DNA of 46,165 nt from Thermodesulfovibrio sp. (GTDB taxonomy: Bacteria; Nitrospirota; Thermodesulfovibrionia; Thermodesulfovibrionales; Thermodesulfovibrionaceae), in the NCBI GenBank assembly GCA_025060625.1, contig JANXBR010000002.1, positions 1 to 46,165 of the forward strand, in the 5' to 3' direction. Under the pieces are notes generated by a model. That model did not search any database. It had not been told where the DNA came from and was given only the letters and a program-made list of their open reading frames with translations. The translations under genes and the position numbers were made by a program. Positions within the stretch are counted from its first letter, which is position 1; each line of letters starts with the position of its first letter. Below, piece after piece: positions 43,705-46,165 of the stretch.

Positions 43705-45447
43705 TTAATTATTAGTTTTTAATTCTAAAGGAATTGCTTCTGAAACAAGACTTTTACCTTTTAAATCAAATAATACAAAACACTGGTTACCTGCAAAATT
43801 GAAGAAAAATTCATCTGTAAGATGATTAACTATATCAAGTCCGTACTTACTGTAGTATCCTGTCTCAATAGATGTTCTATCAAAACCTTTACCTTCATCT
43901 TCAATGGTTATGTAAATTTGTTTTTTAGTTAAAGATATAACTATTGTTAGTTTAATAGACTTATTGACGGTCTTTTCAAGTTTGGCAATAAATTTTTCAT
44001 AGTAGCTTTCTTCATGAATTTCTGAGTCCTTAATATCAGTGGTGATACCTAAATTTCCATGTTCATGGGCATTAAGAAGAAGTTCACTAAGAACAACTCC
44101 AACTTTATTTGATATATTTTTAAATCTTTTTGACCTATTAAGCCTATCACAAAAAATTTTAATAAATCTGTTTATATCTTTAAGAGTAGAATTGATCGTA
44201 AAGGTTTTCTTAAAGTATCCATCAAATGAGACTTTATTAATAAATATTGCTGTAACATCATCAGGTATTTCCTCAAGCTCATCATTTAATTTTTTCAGAA
44301 AATTTTTCATATATTTAGTCTTTGGAATACTTTGTATAAGTTTATGATAGTAAATCTTATTTTCCCTATCCTTTGCCTCAATAATACCATCTGAAACTAA
44401 AAAAACTTTTTCTAAGTTATCAATTTTTATTATATCAATTTTAAAATCATTAGTGTTTTTATTTATTGGTGTGTTATTTGGCTTTATAATTGTTAATTTT
44501 TTATCTATTACCAAAAACATAGGCGGCATTGAAAAATTGGAATATAATATCTTTTGATCCCTAAAATCTATCTCAATAAATAAGGCACAGACTATCTCTT
44601 CATCAAGCAGAATAGTTTTTATGAAATCAAGGAACTTTTTAATAGTTTTATTTATTATTGGAAAACTTATACGAGTTGTATATTTTGATATGAGATAATT
44701 TAAAATAGCCGCTGAATTTATTGAAGTAATTGAAGAGGAAAATCCCTTTCCCATTGTATCAATTAGATAAATAAAAACTCTTCTATCATCAATCAATCTT
44801 ATTGAGTAACAATCGCCACTTAAAATCTCCCTCGGTTTATAAAAAGATTTAAAGTAGTAGATATTATCTCCAACCTCAAATTTCTTAAGAAATGTGGCAT
44901 CTTTTAAGTCATCTTTAAGAATATTAACTTGTTTTTTGTATGCCTCTTTCTGATGATATTCATTATACTTCTCTTTATATTTCATTAGTTCAATTTCCTT
45001 TTTCTGCTTATCAATAAGTATCTTTTTGAGAAGTATTCTATGAACAGCATACTCAATTGCTTCAAGTAGTTTGGTTCCCATCGCAGGTTTCTTGAGATAT
45101 CTATCAACACCAAGATTTACAATTTCTGCAACTGGAAGCCTATCTTCAACAGTAAGTAATATAGTACAAATATCAGGATTATATTTTTTTGCAATTTTTA
45201 TAAGTTCTACACCTGTTAGGTCGTTCATCCAATAATCTGTTATGAGGAGATCTACATGATGGTTTTCAAGATAATATGAAGCATTGAGAGGAGAGTTTAA
45301 ACATAATAAATTAGGAATATAAGGAGATAAAAACATCTCAAGAGAAGCTGTTGTAAGATAATCATCATCAACAACCAAAACCCTTATCTCTCTTAAGATT
45401 TCAGAGGTTTCACTATATCTATATGCATGGGATGTGGAGGTAATCAT
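43705..45447 (-). CDS. Receiver-PP2C phosphatase-HATPase fusion (partner-switch regulator)
   Basis: A 580-aa protein. REC at about 20-130: VLVVDDDY, phosphoacceptor Asp71 in LLITDYW, RYLKKP. A coiled coil (140-175) leads to a SpoIIE/RsbU-type PP2C domain with LSGDCY, LIDTMGKG, LVSDGIIEA and IPDDVTAIFI, so the metal-binding Asp residues are kept. The C-terminal 180 residues are an RsbW-like HATPase/serine kinase: VLSELLLNAHEHGN, EDEGKGFD, YGLDIVNHLTDE. Opposing phosphatase and kinase domains in one chain under receiver control match HsbR-type regulators of STAS proteins. The STAS gene lies immediately upstream with a 4-bp overlap. Confidence 0.92.
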   Translation of the reverse strand: MITSTSHAYRYSETSEILREIRVLVVDDDYLTTASLEMFLSPYIPNLLCLNSPLNASYYLENHHVDLLITDYWMNDLTGVELIKIAKKYNPDICTILLTVEDRLPVAEIVNLGVDRYLKKPAMGTKLLEAIEYAVHRILLKKILIDKQKKEIELMKYKEKYNEYHQKEAYKKQVNILKDDLKDATFLKKFEVGDNIYYFKSFYKPREILSGDCYSIRLIDDRRVFIYLIDTMGKGFSSSITSINSAAILNYLISKYTTRISFPIINKTIKKFLDFIKTILLDEEIVCALFIEIDFRDQKILYSNFSMPPMFLVIDKKLTIIKPNNTPINKNTNDFKIDIIKIDNLEKVFLVSDGIIEAKDRENKIYYHKLIQSIPKTKYMKNFLKKLNDELEEIPDDVTAIFINKVSFDGYFKKTFTINSTLKDINRFIKIFCDRLNRSKRFKNISNKVGVVLSELLLNAHEHGNLGITTDIKDSEIHEESYYEKFIAKLEKTVNKSIKLTIVISLTKKQIYITIEDEGKGFDRTSIETGYYSKYGLDIVNHLTDEFFFNFAGNQCFVLFDLKGKSLVSEAIPLELKTNN

Positions 45448-45764
45448 TCTGACTTTGTAACTTTGAAGATATCAATAAGCCCAAGGATCTCAAATAAAAG
45501 ATAGAGATCTTCGTTTTTTGCAACAACATGTATATTTATCTTATCTTTCTGTGTCACTTTTAGGAGAAATCCTATAATTGAAGATGTAACTGCATTGGAT
45601 TCTTCAAAAACTATTTTTATATCTCGGAAATTATTAGATATCATCTCAACTATTTTCTCTCTTATAAGGGCATAATCAGCAATATTTTGGACTTGACCAT
45701 AAATTCTTATTAAGTTATTTGAGACACTGACTTCAATATTTGTATCTTTCCCAAAAATATTCAT
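45444..45764 (-). CDS. STAS-domain anti-sigma factor antagonist-like protein
   Basis: A 106-aa single-domain protein with the STAS alternation of strands and helices: EVSVSNNLIRIYGQV, NFRDIKIVFEESNAVTSSIIGFLLKV and INIHVVAKNEDLYLLFEILGLIDIFKV. In the usual phosphorylation loop (DS-S-G) the Asp is Thr60, the Ser is kept as Ser61, and the Gly is Ile63. It is the first gene of the signalling operon and overlaps the REC-PP2C-HATPase gene by 4 bp, which suggests that the latter phosphorylates and dephosphorylates it. Strong SD (AGGAGGAGG). No sigma factor is nearby, so the downstream target may be non-sigma. Confidence 0.87.
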   Translation of the reverse strand: MNIFGKDTNIEVSVSNNLIRIYGQVQNIADYALIREKIVEMISNNFRDIKIVFEESNAVTSSIIGFLLKVTQKDKINIHVVAKNEDLYLLFEILGLIDIFKVTKSE

Positions 45765-45789
45765 TGCATCCTCCTCCTTTATAATTTGT

Positions 45790-45818
45790 ATTATATAAAT
45801 TTTTTTTTCAATTGTAAA
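45790..45818 (-). promoter_or_regulatory. Promoter of the signalling operon
   Basis: Minus-strand TTTACA (45813-45818), a 17-bp spacer rich in A, and TATAAT (45790-45795), followed within 15-25 nt by an AGGAGGAGG SD and the STAS ATG. Near-consensus housekeeping promoter; it probably drives all genes down to about 33 kb. Confidence 0.65.
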
Positions 45819-45967
45819 GTCTCCGCCTTTCCTCTGTGGTTACTATATTATTGAAAAAGCAAAGAAATACATACTCCCTAATTGGATCATAAATGTAAAA
45901 AGTAATATACAAAATTTTTACCATAGCAATAAAATTTTAACAACATTAGTAAAAAAAGAAGGAAGTA

Positions 45968-45996
45968 TTGACATTTTTTTTAAAAGTGGATAAAAT
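45968..45996 (+). promoter_or_regulatory. Promoter of cydA
   Basis: Consensus TTGACA (45968-45973), a 17-bp spacer and TAAAAT (45991-45996), giving a leader of about 25 nt that contains a strong SD (AGGAGGGAGG, from 46017). Divergent from the signalling operon promoter, with about 150 bp between them. Confidence 0.7.
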
Positions 45997-46027
45997 TAGT
46001 CAACAATTTAAAATTTAGGAGGGAGGT

Positions 46028-46165
46028 ATGGACACAGTTTTATTAAGTAGGCTACAGTTTGCCATAACTGCTGCCTTTCATTTTATCTTTGTTCCCCTTA
46101 CTCTTGGATTGTCCATCCTTGTAGCTTATATGGAGACAAAGTATGTTAAAACTGGAGACAAAGAC
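46028..46165 (+). CDS. cydA: Cytochrome bd oxidase subunit I, N-terminal part
   Basis: The first 46 codons only; the gene runs off the right edge. The sequence [20 protein letters not shown] followed by [20 protein letters not shown] is the highly conserved start of CydA, with His18 corresponding to a heme ligand of the family (His19 in E. coli). Cytochrome bd is a high-affinity quinol oxidase, used in anaerobes and microaerophiles mainly for oxygen defence. It has a strong promoter and a very strong SD ending just before the ATG. Confidence 0.93.
   Translation, partial: MDTVLLSRLQFAITAAFHFIFVPLTLGLSILVAYMETKYVKTGDKD

Noticed and set aside
44039-44347. 102-codon plus-strand frame inside the REC-PP2C-HATPase gene
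   Set aside because: It lies opposite conserved PP2C/HATPase sequence and its composition is what antisense of AT-rich coding DNA gives.
45968-46003. TTGAC and GTCAA half-sites flanking the cydA -10 region as an operator
   Set aside because: Only 5 bp per arm with 26 bp between them, and one arm is the -35 element itself; expected by chance.
1-46165. Mobile elements, integrase genes, tRNA or rRNA genes
   Set aside because: No transposase or integrase motifs, terminal repeats, or RNA gene signatures were found on either strand; the cheD damage is not associated with an insertion.

Overview
The window is about 46 kb of AT-rich bacterial DNA, densely packed and mostly organised in long operons with 1 to 30 bp gene overlaps. 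The cell is Gram-negative: it has an outer-membrane cellulose export porin, phosphoheptose isomerase (LPS core heptose), signal peptidase II and MurA. The gene content, the low GC, and the mix of a family II (Mn-type) pyrophosphatase, a DUF401 permease, cytochrome bd and a family 57 glycoside hydrolase suggest a Thermodesulfovibrio-like member of the Nitrospirota. That assignment is inference from gene content; no rRNA or tRNA gene was recognised in the window.

Layout. 1-9.2 kb (minus strand): murA, gcvH, lpdA, a DUF401 permease, eno, ftsB, a GH57 glycosidase and a histone-deacetylase-like protein that runs off the left edge. 9.27-11.4 kb (plus): a bifunctional RelA/SpoT enzyme. 11.4-23.8 kb (minus): ileS-lspA-tsaE-nadK-udg-HIT-gmhA-ruvC-folK, then ppaC, then a MoxR / DUF58 / transglutaminase triad, then tsaC, whose end overlaps the end of relA. 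24.2-32.1 kb (plus): a compact cellulose synthase operon, bcsA-bcsB-bcsZ-bcsC, whose BcsA carries a c-di-GMP-binding PilZ domain. 32.2-45.8 kb (minus, facing the bcs operon tail to tail): one continuous signalling operon. 46.03 kb onward (plus): the start of cydA behind a near-consensus promoter.

The signalling operon is the most notable part. In order of transcription it encodes a STAS anti-anti-sigma-like protein, a receiver-PP2C-HATPase fusion, a PAS histidine kinase, a CheB/CheR fusion with a repeat-built coiled coil and PAS domains, a PAS-like protein with a four-cysteine tail, a membrane-anchored NMT1-like solute-binding protein, a membrane GGDEF-EAL protein, and a hybrid kinase with two receivers and an Hpt domain. 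It ends in a decayed tail: a 27-codon ORF, an unidentified fragment, and a cheD pseudogene that was missed as an ORF. No MCP, CheA, CheW or dedicated output regulator is present. My inference is a composite sensory pathway (phosphorelay plus partner switch plus methylation-type enzymes) that converges on c-di-GMP, with the adjacent BcsA-PilZ as a natural target.

Smaller points: the DUF58 gene seems to begin upstream of its first usual start codon, with no ATG/GTG/TTG available there. Several genes have a -10-like hexamer 5-6 nt from the ATG and no Shine-Dalgarno, which suggests leaderless mRNAs. A G/C-rich hairpin sits 2 nt before the moxR start. Gene calls rest on motif and family recognition by eye; no database search was run.
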